Numbered from the stretch's first letter, positions 1 to 8,441 are shown. The stretch: DNA of 44,418 nt from an uncultured beta proteobacterium (GCA_903905655.1 CAIVHG010000044.1:1-44418); one strand, 5' to 3'. The notes: generated by a model from the sequence alone, not told the origin. Numbers and translations are program-made.

Positions 1-163
1 ATTAATCAAACAATTAAAATACACCCCATCCTTAGGCATCACAGTTATTGCGTTGCAGCATTCATATTTCATTAGGCGGTCTGCCCCCGCAGCGATCGCG
101 CGCCGGAAATTACGCATTTTATTGCAATTTATTATTTATAATCAATAATATATATAAATATCG
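1..163. other. AT-rich non-coding window edge
   Basis: No gene is visible here. The stretch is far richer in A and T than the rest of the window, most of all from about 116 to 162. It lies downstream of the small oxidoreductase-like gene, which is read leftward and stops at 164. A perfect TATAAT sits at 137-142 on the plus strand but has no convincing -35 partner. The stretch could be a promoter for a gene beyond the left edge, a terminator region or a scar of past insertion. Nothing seen decides between these. Confidence 0.5.
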
Positions 164-352
164 CTATCGCCGAAGTCGCTGACGCTCCCACTCCGCAAGC
201 ACGCGCTCATAGCGGTCCAGGGCTTCCCAATAAAGGTCATAGACGCAACGCTCGCAGCCGCTCTGGCAGCAATCCCCTGCCTGCGGCTCGGCGGGTGGGC
301 TTGGCCGCCCGAGTTCATCCACCGCGGTGCGGTCCGCTGCACTCGAACTCAT
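164..352 (-). CDS. Small Cys-rich oxidoreductase-like protein (PF09791 type)
   Basis: This 62-residue protein carries the hallmark of the oxidoreductase-like N-terminal family (human OXLD1 and short bacterial relatives). A Pro-rich stretch is followed by the core DCCQSGCERCVYDLYWEAL and a helix rich in Arg, Tyr and Glu. The CC-x3-C-x2-C cysteines suggest metal or cofactor binding, but the family's biochemistry is not established. I chose the ATG at 350-352 because homology begins after it and a GGTGG lies 8-12 bases upstream; an in-frame ATG at 425-427 would add 25 unremarkable residues. It is divergent from the EF-G-like gene and separated from it by about 430 bases. The family assignment comes from motif memory and is fairly secure; the function is unknown. 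Confidence 0.75.
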   Translation of the reverse strand: MSSSAADRTAVDELGRPSPPAEPQAGDCCQSGCERCVYDLYWEALDRYERVLAEWERQRLRR

Positions 353-780
353 AGCTGCGTCCACCAGAGAACAGCCGCCATCCGATTTCCCCTGCCCCTG
401 CCTGCACCGGCAGGCTGCCTCAAGCAAAACTCAGAGCCGGCCCGAAGTTCTTTGTTCGCCACGCGATGAGACTTCAAGCTGCGGCAGGCGCTGAGCGTCA
501 CGCCGGTGCGGTCGTGGCGAACTGTGAAGCGGTGGTGAACGCTTTCGACCTCCCTCTTCATTTCGCCTCCGCTAAATTATTCCTGCCGCCGATCGCACCT
601 AGGCAAGCGATTTTACCGCTACCGACGTCCAGCGGCGCGGCGCCTCCGGAGGCCAGACCCAGCGCCGTCTCGTCGAGCGCCTTTCTATTCGCACAACGCT
701 TGATGCCTCTGCTGCTTGAACCGCCCGCCCCTCCTCTCTATACTCGGAAACATACCCCCTTCCACCTCAAGGACATTGCG
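353..780. other. Divergent intergenic region before EF-G-like gene
   Basis: This is about 430 bases between two divergent genes. Open frames run through it, including an in-frame extension of the EF-G-like gene back to 466, but their translations are low-complexity and match nothing I recognise. The only supported element is the promoter at 716-744. I see no riboswitch or repeat. Confidence 0.55.
716..744 (+). promoter_or_regulatory. Sigma-70-type promoter of EF-G-like gene
   Basis: A -35 box TTGAAC (716-721) and a -10 box TATACT (739-744) are separated by exactly 17 bases. Transcription would begin near 751, leaving a leader of about 30 bases before the ATG at 781. This independently supports the downstream start codon over the longer reading frame. 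Confidence 0.6.
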
Positions 781-2820
781 ATGGCCAAATACGCGACGCA
801 GGCGTTACGCACGGTTGCCCTGGTCGGACATGGCGCTGCAGGGAAGACCACTCTCGCGGAGGCGCTGTTGCATAAAACCGGCGCGATCGCCGCGCCAGGC
901 AGCGTCGAAAAAGGCACGACCGTCTGCGACTACGATCCGCTGGAGAAGGATTACCAGCATTCGCTCGCGAGCTCCATCGTGAATTTTGCGCACCGGGACA
1001 CGCATATCCATCTCATCGACACGCCCGGCTATCCGGATTTTCTGGGCCAGTCGCTGAATTCACTGGCTGCCGTCGAGACCGCGGTGGTCGTCATCAACGC
1101 GCAGATGGGCATCGAAATGGTGACCCAGGGCATGATGCAGTGGGCGCGCGAGCGCGGCCTGTGCCGCATGATCGTGGTAAACAAGATAGACGCTGAAAAC
1201 GTGAATTTGCCCACGCTCGTGGCGTCGATCCAGAGCGCCTTCGGCAATGAATGCCTGCCCATCAACCTGCCTGCGGATGGCGGCAAGCGGGTCGTCGATT
1301 GTTTCTTCAATCCCGCGGGCACCTCGGATTTTTCATCGGTGGCCGCAGCGCACCAGGCGTTAGTCGAACAGGTGGTGGAAGTCGATGAAAAGCTGATGGA
1401 GCTTTACCTCGAACAAGGCGAGATCAGTCCCGATCAGCTGCATGCGCCATTCGAACAGGCGCTGCGCGACGGCCATCTCGTGCCGATTTGCTTCACGGCT
1501 GGACGCTCCGGCACCGGGGTGCCCGAACTGCTGGACGTGTTCGCAAAACTGATGCCCAATCCCACTGAAGGCAACCCGCCGGTGTTCTACAAGGGCGAGG
1601 GGTCGAAGGCCGTGGAAATCCGCGCGGTGCCGGATCCGCAGAAACACGTGCTCGCGCATGTATTCAAGATCGTCATCGACCCGTTCGTCGGCAAGCTTGC
1701 GGCGTTCCGTGTATTCCAGGGCACGGTGCGGCGCGATTCGCAGCTCTTCATCGGCGACGGCCGCAAGCCATTCAAGGTCGGCCATCTGTTCACGCTGCAG
1801 GGCGCGAACCACGTCGAAACCGACGCCTGCGTGCCGGGTGACATCGCCGCGGTAACCAAGGTCGATGCCATCGAGCTCGACGCCGTGCTGCACGATTCGC
1901 ACGACGAGGACAATATTCACCTGAAGCCAATGCAGTATCCGGTGCCAATGCATGCGCTGGCACTCGAGCTCAAGCGCCGCGGCGACGAGCAGCGCCTCTC
2001 GGAAGTGCTGCACAAGCTGGCCGCGGAAGATCCGTGCCTGCGCATCGAGCACCGCGGCAATGAAACCGTGATCAGCGGATTGGGCGACCTGCACATGCGC
2101 TACATTCTGGACAAGATGCAAAAGCAGTATCACATCGAGGTCGCGACCAAGCCGCCGAGCATCCCCTACCGTGAGACCGTCACCGCCAAGGCTGAGGGCC
2201 ACCACCGCCACAAGAAGCAAACGGGCGGCGCCGGCCAGTTCGGTGAGGTCTATCTGCGGATCGAGCCGCTCGCGCGCGGCGCGGGCTTCGAGTTCGTCGA
2301 CCAGGTCAAGGGCGGAACCATCCCCACTCAATATTTGCCGGCGGTCGAGAAGGGCGTGCGCGACGTGCTCAATGCGGGCCCGGTCGGCGGATTCCCAATG
2401 CAGGACGTGCGCGTCATCGTCTACGACGGCAAGCATCATCCCGTGGATTCCAAAGAAGTTGCGTTCGTTTCCGCCGGGCGCCGGGCTTTTCTGGATGCCA
2501 TACTCAAGGCGCGGCCGATCATCCTCGAGCCAATCGTCAAGATCGACATCCAGGCCCCCGAAGCCAGCGTAGGCGACATCGCAGGCGACATCTCGTCCAA
2601 ACGCGGCCAGCTGAGCGGCACCAATGCATCGATTGCCGGCATGATGAGCATTGCCGGCCGCGTGCCGCTGTCCGAGCTCACCAACTACCAGTCGCGGCTG
2701 AAATCGGTCACCGCCGGACAGGGCTCCTACGCCATCGAGTTGAGCCACTACGAACCGGTACCAGCGAACGTCCAGCAGCAGCTCGCCTCGCAGCACAAGC
2801 ATGTGGAAGAGGAGGCGTGA
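781..2820 (+). CDS. Elongation factor G-like GTPase (FusA2/EF-G-2 type)
   Basis: This is a 679-residue translational GTPase with the EF-G domain order. G1 is GHGAAGKTT (residues 16-24), G3 is DTPGYPDF (81-88) and G4 is NKID (135-138), followed by domains II-V. The effector region reads TTVCDYDPLEKDYQHSL instead of the canonical EF-G switch I, which is typical of the EF-G-like paralogue family (Thermus EF-G-2, mycobacterial FusA2). Those proteins bind GTP, but their cellular role is unsettled. The start is the ATG at 781: AAGGA lies 8 bases upstream, homology begins there, and a promoter lies just before it. The gene stands alone, without rpsL, rpsG or tuf, so it is not the housekeeping fusA of the str operon. 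A GC-rich hairpin follows the stop. Confidence 0.9.
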   Translation: MAKYATQALRTVALVGHGAAGKTTLAEALLHKTGAIAAPGSVEKGTTVCDYDPLEKDYQHSLASSIVNFAHRDTHIHLIDTPGYPDFLGQSLNSLAAVETAVVVINAQMGIEMVTQGMMQWARERGLCRMIVVNKIDAENVNLPTLVASIQSAFGNECLPINLPADGGKRVVDCFFNPAGTSDFSSVAAAHQALVEQVVEVDEKLMELYLEQGEISPDQLHAPFEQALRDGHLVPICFTAGRSGTGVPELLDVFAKLMPNPTEGNPPVFYKGEGSKAVEIRAVPDPQKHVLAHVFKIVIDPFVGKLAAFRVFQGTVRRDSQLFIGDGRKPFKVGHLFTLQGANHVETDACVPGDIAAVTKVDAIELDAVLHDSHDEDNIHLKPMQYPVPMHALALELKRRGDEQRLSEVLHKLAAEDPCLRIEHRGNETVISGLGDLHMRYILDKMQKQYHIEVATKPPSIPYRETVTAKAEGHHRHKKQTGGAGQFGEVYLRIEPLARGAGFEFVDQVKGGTIPTQYLPAVEKGVRDVLNAGPVGGFPMQDVRVIVYDGKHHPVDSKEVAFVSAGRRAFLDAILKARPIILEPIVKIDIQAPEASVGDIAGDISSKRGQLSGTNASIAGMMSIAGRVPLSELTNYQSRLKSVTAGQGSYAIELSHYEPVPANVQQQLASQHKHVEEEA

Positions 2821-2862
2821 GCAGGCGGGATCATGCTCTGCACTTAGATCTCGGATTGCAGC

Positions 2863-2899
2863 CGGCAGCTGCGCTGCGCGCTTCGCGCGCACGCTGCCG
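2863..2899 (+). terminator. GC-rich hairpin after EF-G-like gene
   Basis: The outer arms CGGCAGC (2863-2869) and GCTGCCG (2893-2899) enclose inner arms TGCGCGC (2875-2881) and GCGCGCA (2885-2891) around a TTC loop. No U-run follows, so it would be an imperfect intrinsic terminator or just an RNA-stabilising hairpin. The MFS gene starts 10 bases later, so read-through into it remains possible. Confidence 0.35.
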
Positions 2900-2908
2900 T
2901 GAATTTCC

Positions 2909-4156
2909 ATGACCGTCACCTTGCGCGCGCTGCGCCACCGGAATTTCACTTTGTTCCTGGGCGGGCAGGCCTGCGGATTAATCGGTTACTGGATGCAGCA
3001 AATCGCCCTGAGCTGGCTGGTCTACAGGCTGACTGGATCAGCCACCCTGCTCGGCGTGCTGAGCTTTGCCGCGAATCTGCCGGTGCTGGTCCTCGCGCCT
3101 TTCGTCGGCCTGATCGCGGACCGCTTCAACCGGCACCGTATGATGATAGCCACGCAGGTATTCGAAATGCTGCAAGCTGTCGTGCTCGCGGTGCTGGCAT
3201 TTGCCGGGCTGATCCAACCCTGGCACATCATCGCGCTCGCCATGTTTCTCGGCGTGTGCATCGCGGTCGAACTGCCGGTGCGCCACGCCTATCTGCTCGA
3301 ACTGGTGGAAGACAAGGAAGATCTGCCGAACGCCGTCGCCATGACTTCGCTGGTTGCCAACTGCGGGCGCCTGATCGGGCCATCGCTCGCGGGCCTCATG
3401 ATCGGCTGGTTCGACGAAGCCACCTGCTTTGCGCTGAATGCCCTCAGCTTCGTCGTGGTGCTCGGGAGTTTCGCGCTGATGCGCCTCGCGCCGCGGCCTG
3501 CAGGCGGAACGCACCCTCATCCGCTGCCGGGCCTGAAAGAAGGCGTGCTCTACGCGTGGCGCTCGATGCCGATTCGATTCCTGCTCGTGCTGCTCGCGGT
3601 TATCGCGCTGACCGCAGCCCCCTATGCGACCCTGATGCCGGCGCTGGTGCACGAAGCCTTTGCCGGCAACGCACAGACGCTGGGCTTCTTGATGAGCGCG
3701 GCAGGCGTAGGCGCGGTCGCCGGCACGCTGCTCTTGATCGCACGCCGCAACCTGCATGGTCTGGTGCGCTACACCATCGCGGCAGCACTGCTGTCCGCCG
3801 GCGCACTCACCGCCCTGTCGTACTCGCGCGCGCTGACGCTCTCGCTCATCCTGATGGCCGTCATCGGCTTCGGATTACTCGTGATCTCGGTTTCCATCAA
3901 TATGATCCTGCAATCAATTGTCGAGGACGACAAGCGCGGCCGCGTGATGAGCTTGTATACGTCTGCCTTCCTCGGCCTGGTCCCGGTCGGAGCCCTATTG
4001 GCCGGCGTGCTGGCCGACCGCATCGGCGCAACGCACACCGTGCTCGCGGGCGGCATCGCATGCGCGGCTGCCGCCCTCTACATGGCGCGCGCGCTGCCGC
4101 GCATCAACGCTCACATGCAGCCGCTGTACGCGCGCACCGAGGCGAGCCGCAGCTGA
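2909..4156 (+). CDS. MFS transporter (EntS/MFS_3-like exporter)
   Basis: This 415-residue inner-membrane protein has about twelve hydrophobic segments. The cytoplasmic loop between helices 2 and 3 reads GLIADRFNRHRMM, the usual MFS motif A position, and the N-terminus TLRALRHRNFTLFLGGQ is typical of the EntS-like MFS_3 family. Such proteins export siderophores, drugs or metabolites by proton antiport; the substrate cannot be read from sequence. The matching loop in the second half (residues about 325-345) includes EDDKRGRVMSLY. No strong ribosome-binding site precedes the ATG at 2909. It is followed after 44 bases by the thioesterase gene, so the two may be co-transcribed, but nothing ties them functionally. 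Confidence 0.85.
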   Translation: MTVTLRALRHRNFTLFLGGQACGLIGYWMQQIALSWLVYRLTGSATLLGVLSFAANLPVLVLAPFVGLIADRFNRHRMMIATQVFEMLQAVVLAVLAFAGLIQPWHIIALAMFLGVCIAVELPVRHAYLLELVEDKEDLPNAVAMTSLVANCGRLIGPSLAGLMIGWFDEATCFALNALSFVVVLGSFALMRLAPRPAGGTHPHPLPGLKEGVLYAWRSMPIRFLLVLLAVIALTAAPYATLMPALVHEAFAGNAQTLGFLMSAAGVGAVAGTLLLIARRNLHGLVRYTIAAALLSAGALTALSYSRALTLSLILMAVIGFGLLVISVSINMILQSIVEDDKRGRVMSLYTSAFLGLVPVGALLAGVLADRIGATHTVLAGGIACAAAALYMARALPRINAHMQPLYARTEASRS

Positions 4157-4200
4157 CAACCTAAACCCGCGCACCCGATTTCATCAACCCGAACCTGCAC

Positions 4201-5160
4201 ATGAAGACACCCAAATCCTCCGCGCTGCATCCCGACTCACAAAGCATCCGCAGCCAGGTGCTGCGCGGCATCGCCGGAAACCGCAACCCGGGGCTGCATT
4301 TTCCGGGATATTTTCTCGGCCTGGCTTGGAGCAACATCGGCGACTCCACGGCACGCGTCACGATCGCCGACGGGCCGCACTACATTAATGCATCCGGCAT
4401 GGTCGACATCTCCGCGCTCGCAGTGCTTGCCGATACTGCGCTCGGCACGGCCGTGCGCCTGCAGCTGGAACCCGGCATCCGGCTCGCCACGCTGCGCATG
4501 CACATGCAATTTACCGGCACGCCGGCGCACGGCAAGGTTAGCGCCACTGCGCATCTGCTCGGCTCCAGTACCGGCAGCAAACTGCCGCAATGGATGGCTG
4601 CCGCCACGCTCATGGCGAATGGCCAGCCGGTATGTCATGCGAGCGGCGAGTTTGCCGCGCTCATTCCGCCACCCGGCGTCAAGCTCGCCCCGCTGCCGTG
4701 GGAGCATCCCGAGCTGCCGCCGATCGCGGATCTCAAGACGCATGATATGAAACCGAATGAACGCCTAATCCTCAGGGCATGCGAACGTGCGCTGTCACGG
4801 ACGAGCACACACGCATCGTTCATCGAACACTTCTGGAGCGGAGTACCCAAGCGCAGCGCCACCGGCGCGGCCAATAACGTCCCAATCGGACTACAGATCG
4901 CCAACCGCGTCGGTCATGTGCAGGGCGGAATATCGCTCGGTATCGCGGCCACCAGCGCGTGCGCGGCTGCACCTCACTCGATGATGCTGGGAGGCATCTC
5001 GGCCTGGTATATCGGGCCCGGCCACGGCAGCGGACTGCGCGTCAGATCACGCGTAGTGCACAAAGGACGCACGATCGCGGTGGTGCGCACCGAAGTGAAG
5101 AATGCGAATGGCGAGCGTGTATTGGAAGTGGTCACGCACCACGTGGAAAAGGCGCGCTAG
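4201..5160 (+). CDS. Double hot-dog acyl-CoA thioesterase-like protein
   Basis: This 319-residue protein seems to contain two PaaI-like hot-dog folds. The first spans about residues 35-160; its hot-dog helix carries ASGMVDISALAVLAD. The second spans about 215-316, with GHVQGGISLGIAATSA and a C-terminal strand ending EVVTHHV. Hot-dog thioesterases hydrolyse acyl-CoA or acyl-ACP thioesters in the cytoplasm, and fused double hot-dogs act like a built-in dimer. The substrate is unknown. I see no convincing ribosome-binding site before the ATG at 4201, but homology starts soon after. The stop codon lies inside a perfect palindrome that also ends the convergent operon. Confidence 0.75.
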   Translation: MKTPKSSALHPDSQSIRSQVLRGIAGNRNPGLHFPGYFLGLAWSNIGDSTARVTIADGPHYINASGMVDISALAVLADTALGTAVRLQLEPGIRLATLRMHMQFTGTPAHGKVSATAHLLGSSTGSKLPQWMAAATLMANGQPVCHASGEFAALIPPPGVKLAPLPWEHPELPPIADLKTHDMKPNERLILRACERALSRTSTHASFIEHFWSGVPKRSATGAANNVPIGLQIANRVGHVQGGISLGIAATSACAAAPHSMMLGGISAWYIGPGHGSGLRVRSRVVHKGRTIAVVRTEVKNANGERVLEVVTHHVEKAR

Positions 5161-5169
5161 CGCGCGCCT
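5150..5169 (-). terminator. Terminator hairpin between convergent genes
   Basis: Arms AGGCGCGC (5150-5157) and GCGCGCCT (5162-5169) pair perfectly around a 4-base loop. Read on the minus strand the hairpin is followed by a run of Ts (complement of 5147-5150), suiting termination of the leftward ABC operon that stops at 5174. On the plus strand it overlaps the thioesterase stop codon and lacks a T-run. Confidence 0.5.
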
Positions 5170-5173
5170 GGAC

Positions 5174-5368
5174 TCATGGCTTTAGCGGAAGCTCGTCGGC
5201 GCGCCAGCGGTCCCAGGCGAAGCGCTGGTCCTGCTGGATGCTTTCATCCTGAAGCATGGTGCGTATCAATGCCGTAGCGTCGGACTCGTAGCCGCGTTTG
5301 CGCCTCTGGTAACTCCAGCGGTGCGCCGCATCGAAAACCGGGGATTTGAGCAGTTCTTTGAGTTTCAT
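5174..5368 (-). CDS. 64-residue protein of unknown function, last gene of ABC operon
   Basis: This is a short, basic, soluble-looking protein with no signal peptide or membrane segment. It has paired Trp/Arg-rich stretches (AHRWSYQRRKRGYESD and FAWDRWRADE) and a helical middle. I do not recognise a named family. Support for it being real: it begins 24 bases after the DUF4340 stop on the same strand, GGCGGA lies a few bases before its ATG, and a terminator hairpin follows directly. It is probably a small accessory factor of the ABC system or a passenger at the operon end. Function is unknown. Confidence 0.65.
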   Translation of the reverse strand: MKLKELLKSPVFDAAHRWSYQRRKRGYESDATALIRTMLQDESIQQDQRFAWDRWRADELPLKP

Positions 5369-5391
5369 GTATTCCGCCTGCGTAGCGATGC

Positions 5392-6507
5392 TTACTTGCG
5401 CGGGACTGCCGTCAGCTGCGCCCGCTCTTTGAGCAAAGCGGCTAGCGTCTTGCTCTCCACGACATAGGTCCAGTTCGCCCGGCTTTGCTCAGCCGCGATC
5501 CGTTCCACGAGTTTCTTGCGATCCTCGACGAAACGCTTGTCGTTGGCCGCCTTGTCCTCGGCTTTCTCGCCTTTTTCCGGGACGCGCTCGCTAGGCGGCA
5601 CGCCGCTCAGCGTAAACCAGAGAAAATAATCGTCGGCACCCGGTTGCTTCGCAACCTTGATTGTGTACGTCAGGTTGTCAAAGGTTTCCGCGATGAAAGT
5701 GGCCGGCTTTTCCAGGCTTTCACGTTTGACGATGGTATCGACATCGGTAAACGTCGGCTCCGCGAGTGACTTCACCGCTTCTGACGCAGCACGCCCGTCC
5801 AGCTGAGCCTTGCTGTCGGCAAATTTCCATTGCCCATACTCTTCGGGGAGGTCAATCTTCCATGGTGCGCCCGCGCCGCTGGCCGCGAGCGACTTGATGC
5901 GGTCGACCTTGAACAGATCCTTGGCCAGCCAGCGCGCCGGCTTTGCTTCGGCGGTCTTGAGCGCATCGGATAACACCAGCACCAGCGGGTTGCCGGGTAT
6001 CAATATGTAGCGACCCACCGGTGTATGCGGCTTGATCGGCAGCGGGCTGTCTTCGATCTTGATCACCTGCTTGCCGAGCAGCAGGCTGGTGACAACACCC
6101 TTCTTGTCGGTCAGTTCAAAGCGCGTGCCAACGTTGTCTTTGGCTTCCTTGGCCGGCTGCACCAGTTCCAGCCGCGGCAGCAGGCTAGCGCCCACCTTCT
6201 CGGTCTGCGCCACCTTGACGTCAGGCAGCTTGATGAGCAGCTCCGCGATGTCCGCATAATTGGCGGGATAATCGTTGCGCTCCTTGACGACCCAGCGCTT
6301 GTCTTTGATCACCAGCGTCGCTTCGCCCTTGCCATCGGTCAGATGAATCTGCACGATATCGTTCACCTGAAGCTGGGCAAAGGGCTTGGCGCCGACTTTG
6401 GTGTCCCCGTTGCGCCACGCATTCACGTCCTGCCAAAACAGCGCGAGACCCACGCCCCCCAGCAGCAACAGCGCTGCGACGAGTATCAGAAAGCTTTTGC
6501 GGTTCAT
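5392..6507 (-). CDS. DUF4340 membrane-anchored protein of the Gld-type ABC operon
   Basis: This 371-residue protein has an N-terminal membrane anchor (about residues 5-25, SFLILVAALLLLGGVGLALF) followed by a large domain likely on the periplasmic side. The domain shows the repeat-like build of DUF4340 proteins: a beta-strand segment with KRWVVKERNDYPAN, then RYILIPGNPLVLVLSDAL, then a second copy-like region near 260-340. DUF4340 proteins regularly follow GldG-like genes. Their role is not known; they may help the ABC complex act on an envelope substrate. The ATG at 6505-6507 overlaps the upstream gldG-like stop as ATGA, which fixes the start; a longer in-frame reading would run back into that gene. 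Confidence 0.8.
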   Translation of the reverse strand: MNRKSFLILVAALLLLGGVGLALFWQDVNAWRNGDTKVGAKPFAQLQVNDIVQIHLTDGKGEATLVIKDKRWVVKERNDYPANYADIAELLIKLPDVKVAQTEKVGASLLPRLELVQPAKEAKDNVGTRFELTDKKGVVTSLLLGKQVIKIEDSPLPIKPHTPVGRYILIPGNPLVLVLSDALKTAEAKPARWLAKDLFKVDRIKSLAASGAGAPWKIDLPEEYGQWKFADSKAQLDGRAASEAVKSLAEPTFTDVDTIVKRESLEKPATFIAETFDNLTYTIKVAKQPGADDYFLWFTLSGVPPSERVPEKGEKAEDKAANDKRFVEDRKKLVERIAAEQSRANWTYVVESKTLAALLKERAQLTAVPRK

Positions 6508-8432
6508 TTGGTTGCCGTCCCCATCACCGTAGCCTGCGCCCGGCCACGCGCCCGGCGCCGGCGCCCGATCGCAAGCGCTACGCCTACCAGCACGACCAGC
6601 AGCGGCACGAGGCCGATGTTGATCACCTTGGTCCATAGCTGCAGGGCATCACTTTGCGCGCGCAAACTCTTGCGTAAATCCTTCAGGTCCTTGCGCGCTT
6701 CCACAGCCTTCTTCTTGAAGCTGTCGATCTCCGCCTGCTGCTCGGGAGAAAGAATGGCGGCCTGCGCGGCCGAGCGCTGCTTTTGCATCGCCGCGAGCTT
6801 GTCCTGAGTTTGCATCAGACTGTCTTCCAGCGACTTGATCCTGCCCAGATAGCTCTGCTGCGCGCGCGCTTCCATCTGCTGCACCACTGTGAGCGGACGC
6901 GTAAATGCGGCGCGGCTTCTGAGGGTGCTGAGATCGAAGTCCCCGGCGACCTGTTCGGCCAGGCTCTGCACGAAATTCAGATTGCCGTTTTTCGGCACCA
7001 CGACGCGCTGGCCGAACACGTTCTGCACGTCCACCGCCGCGCCGTCGGTCAGCATGTCTACGTCACTCACCAGCACCACCGAATTTGGCTGCGCGGATTC
7101 CTTGAGCGATGCTTCGGCCTGTGCGTCGCCAGCCTTGGCATCGGCCTTCGGCGCAGCCTGGCCGCGGGGGTCGTAGGGCTTGGGCTTGCCCTCGGGGAAC
7201 GCCGTCTTGAACTTGCCGGTCAACCGCAGCGCAAGCGGATACTCGGTGCCCGAAGGCTGATAGCCGCGCGTCGAAGGCTCGCCCGAAAGCGTCGCGATGA
7301 TGAGGTCGACCAGCGACGAATTCTTCGACGTGTGGACGAGTACCGTCTCCGTCAGACCAGGAGCGGGCTTGCCGGTAAACACACTGCCGAAGGCGTAGAG
7401 CAGGCTGCCGACGCGGCTGGTGACCACGTCGTCCTTATTGAGCACCTCCTGCGGCAGGGTCAGCAGGGTCGGCACCAGCGTCGAACCGGAGCCGGTCGGA
7501 TAGGTCAGGTCGGCGACCACCTTGCTCATCTCCATGCCCAGTCCCCAATTCTTGAGCAGGTAATTAAACGTGGACTGTCCCGCGCCAGTACCACCGAGCG
7601 GATTCTGCAGGTCGGGCTGCTGGTCGAAATACGCGTAGGAATCGAGGAAGGCAATGAGCTTGCCGCCGCGCAGGACGAACTGGTCGAGCGCGTATTCGGT
7701 GGTCTCCGAAATATTGCGCGGGTGTATCACCAGCAGCGTCTTGATGTCGTCCGGTATGCGGTCGACGGCCATGTCTACCTTCTTCACCGTGAACTCATTC
7801 TGCAGCTCGGTGGCTAGCACCCACGGCTCGGTCGGCTGTTGTTTCGCCGCCGGATTGAGCGGCCGGCCCAGCACGGGCATGGCACTCATCACGCCGACCA
7901 CCGGTTTGGCGGTCGAAGCAACGCGCGAAATCGCGCGCGTGATATCGTATTCGAGCAACTGCTCGCGGTCCGGCGCAAGCGCCGGTATTGGCGACTTCTG
8001 GTCGAGGAAGCTCACTGCCAGCCCCAGGTAAAACGACTCCTGAGTGCTCGCGTACTGCGCCTGGATACCATCGATGTTCGCTGAATCCTCGGCATCGGAG
8101 TCCGGCTGCGGATCGAGCTTTTCGATGATGACGTTGCCCTTGCCGGCGCGCTTATATTCACCGAGCAGGTCTTCGACGCGCTTGCCGAAGGTCTTGAGCT
8201 CCACCGGCACTGCGGTGCTGCTCTGCGAGAAGTAATAGCGAATCGTCACCGGCGCTTCGAGCTTGCCGAGGATCGCCTTGGTCCCGGCCGAAAGCGTATA
8301 GACACTGCCCTGCGTCAGGTCGACCCTGAGATTAAGGGAGCTGATGATGAAGTTGGCGGCGATCAGGATGACGGCCAGCAGAACGATGCCGCCCGCGGAA
8401 TACAGCGTAGCTTCCAGATATTTTTTATTCAT
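6504..8432 (-). CDS. GldG-like ABC transporter auxiliary protein (ABC_transp_aux)
   Basis: This 642-residue protein has one membrane helix at each end (about residues 10-32 and 608-628) and a large extracytoplasmic region between them. The region starts with the GldG signature: RVDLTQGSVYTLSAGTKAIL, then PVTIRYYFS. A segment around 540-600 rich in Gln, Lys and Glu is probably a coiled coil. GldG partners GldF and GldA in gliding bacteria, but close relatives occur in non-gliding proteobacteria, where the transported substrate is unknown. It starts 9 bases after the permease stop and overlaps DUF4340 by 4 bases, so the three are translationally linked. The gldG symbol would imply gliding, which is not supported here. 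Confidence 0.85.
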   Translation of the reverse strand: MNKKYLEATLYSAGGIVLLAVILIAANFIISSLNLRVDLTQGSVYTLSAGTKAILGKLEAPVTIRYYFSQSSTAVPVELKTFGKRVEDLLGEYKRAGKGNVIIEKLDPQPDSDAEDSANIDGIQAQYASTQESFYLGLAVSFLDQKSPIPALAPDREQLLEYDITRAISRVASTAKPVVGVMSAMPVLGRPLNPAAKQQPTEPWVLATELQNEFTVKKVDMAVDRIPDDIKTLLVIHPRNISETTEYALDQFVLRGGKLIAFLDSYAYFDQQPDLQNPLGGTGAGQSTFNYLLKNWGLGMEMSKVVADLTYPTGSGSTLVPTLLTLPQEVLNKDDVVTSRVGSLLYAFGSVFTGKPAPGLTETVLVHTSKNSSLVDLIIATLSGEPSTRGYQPSGTEYPLALRLTGKFKTAFPEGKPKPYDPRGQAAPKADAKAGDAQAEASLKESAQPNSVVLVSDVDMLTDGAAVDVQNVFGQRVVVPKNGNLNFVQSLAEQVAGDFDLSTLRSRAAFTRPLTVVQQMEARAQQSYLGRIKSLEDSLMQTQDKLAAMQKQRSAAQAAILSPEQQAEIDSFKKKAVEARKDLKDLRKSLRAQSDALQLWTKVINIGLVPLLVVLVGVALAIGRRRRARGRAQATVMGTATK

Positions 8433-8441
8433 TGCTTGCCC

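Noticed and set aside
466-780. N-terminal extension of the EF-G-like gene by 105 residues
   Set aside because: Homology, ribosome-binding site and promoter all point to the ATG at 781; the extension is low-complexity and contains the promoter itself.
1360-2949. 529-residue frame on the minus strand
   Set aside because: It is antisense to the EF-G-like gene, and its translation is Arg/His/Val-rich with no family motif; long opposite frames are expected in GC-rich coding DNA.
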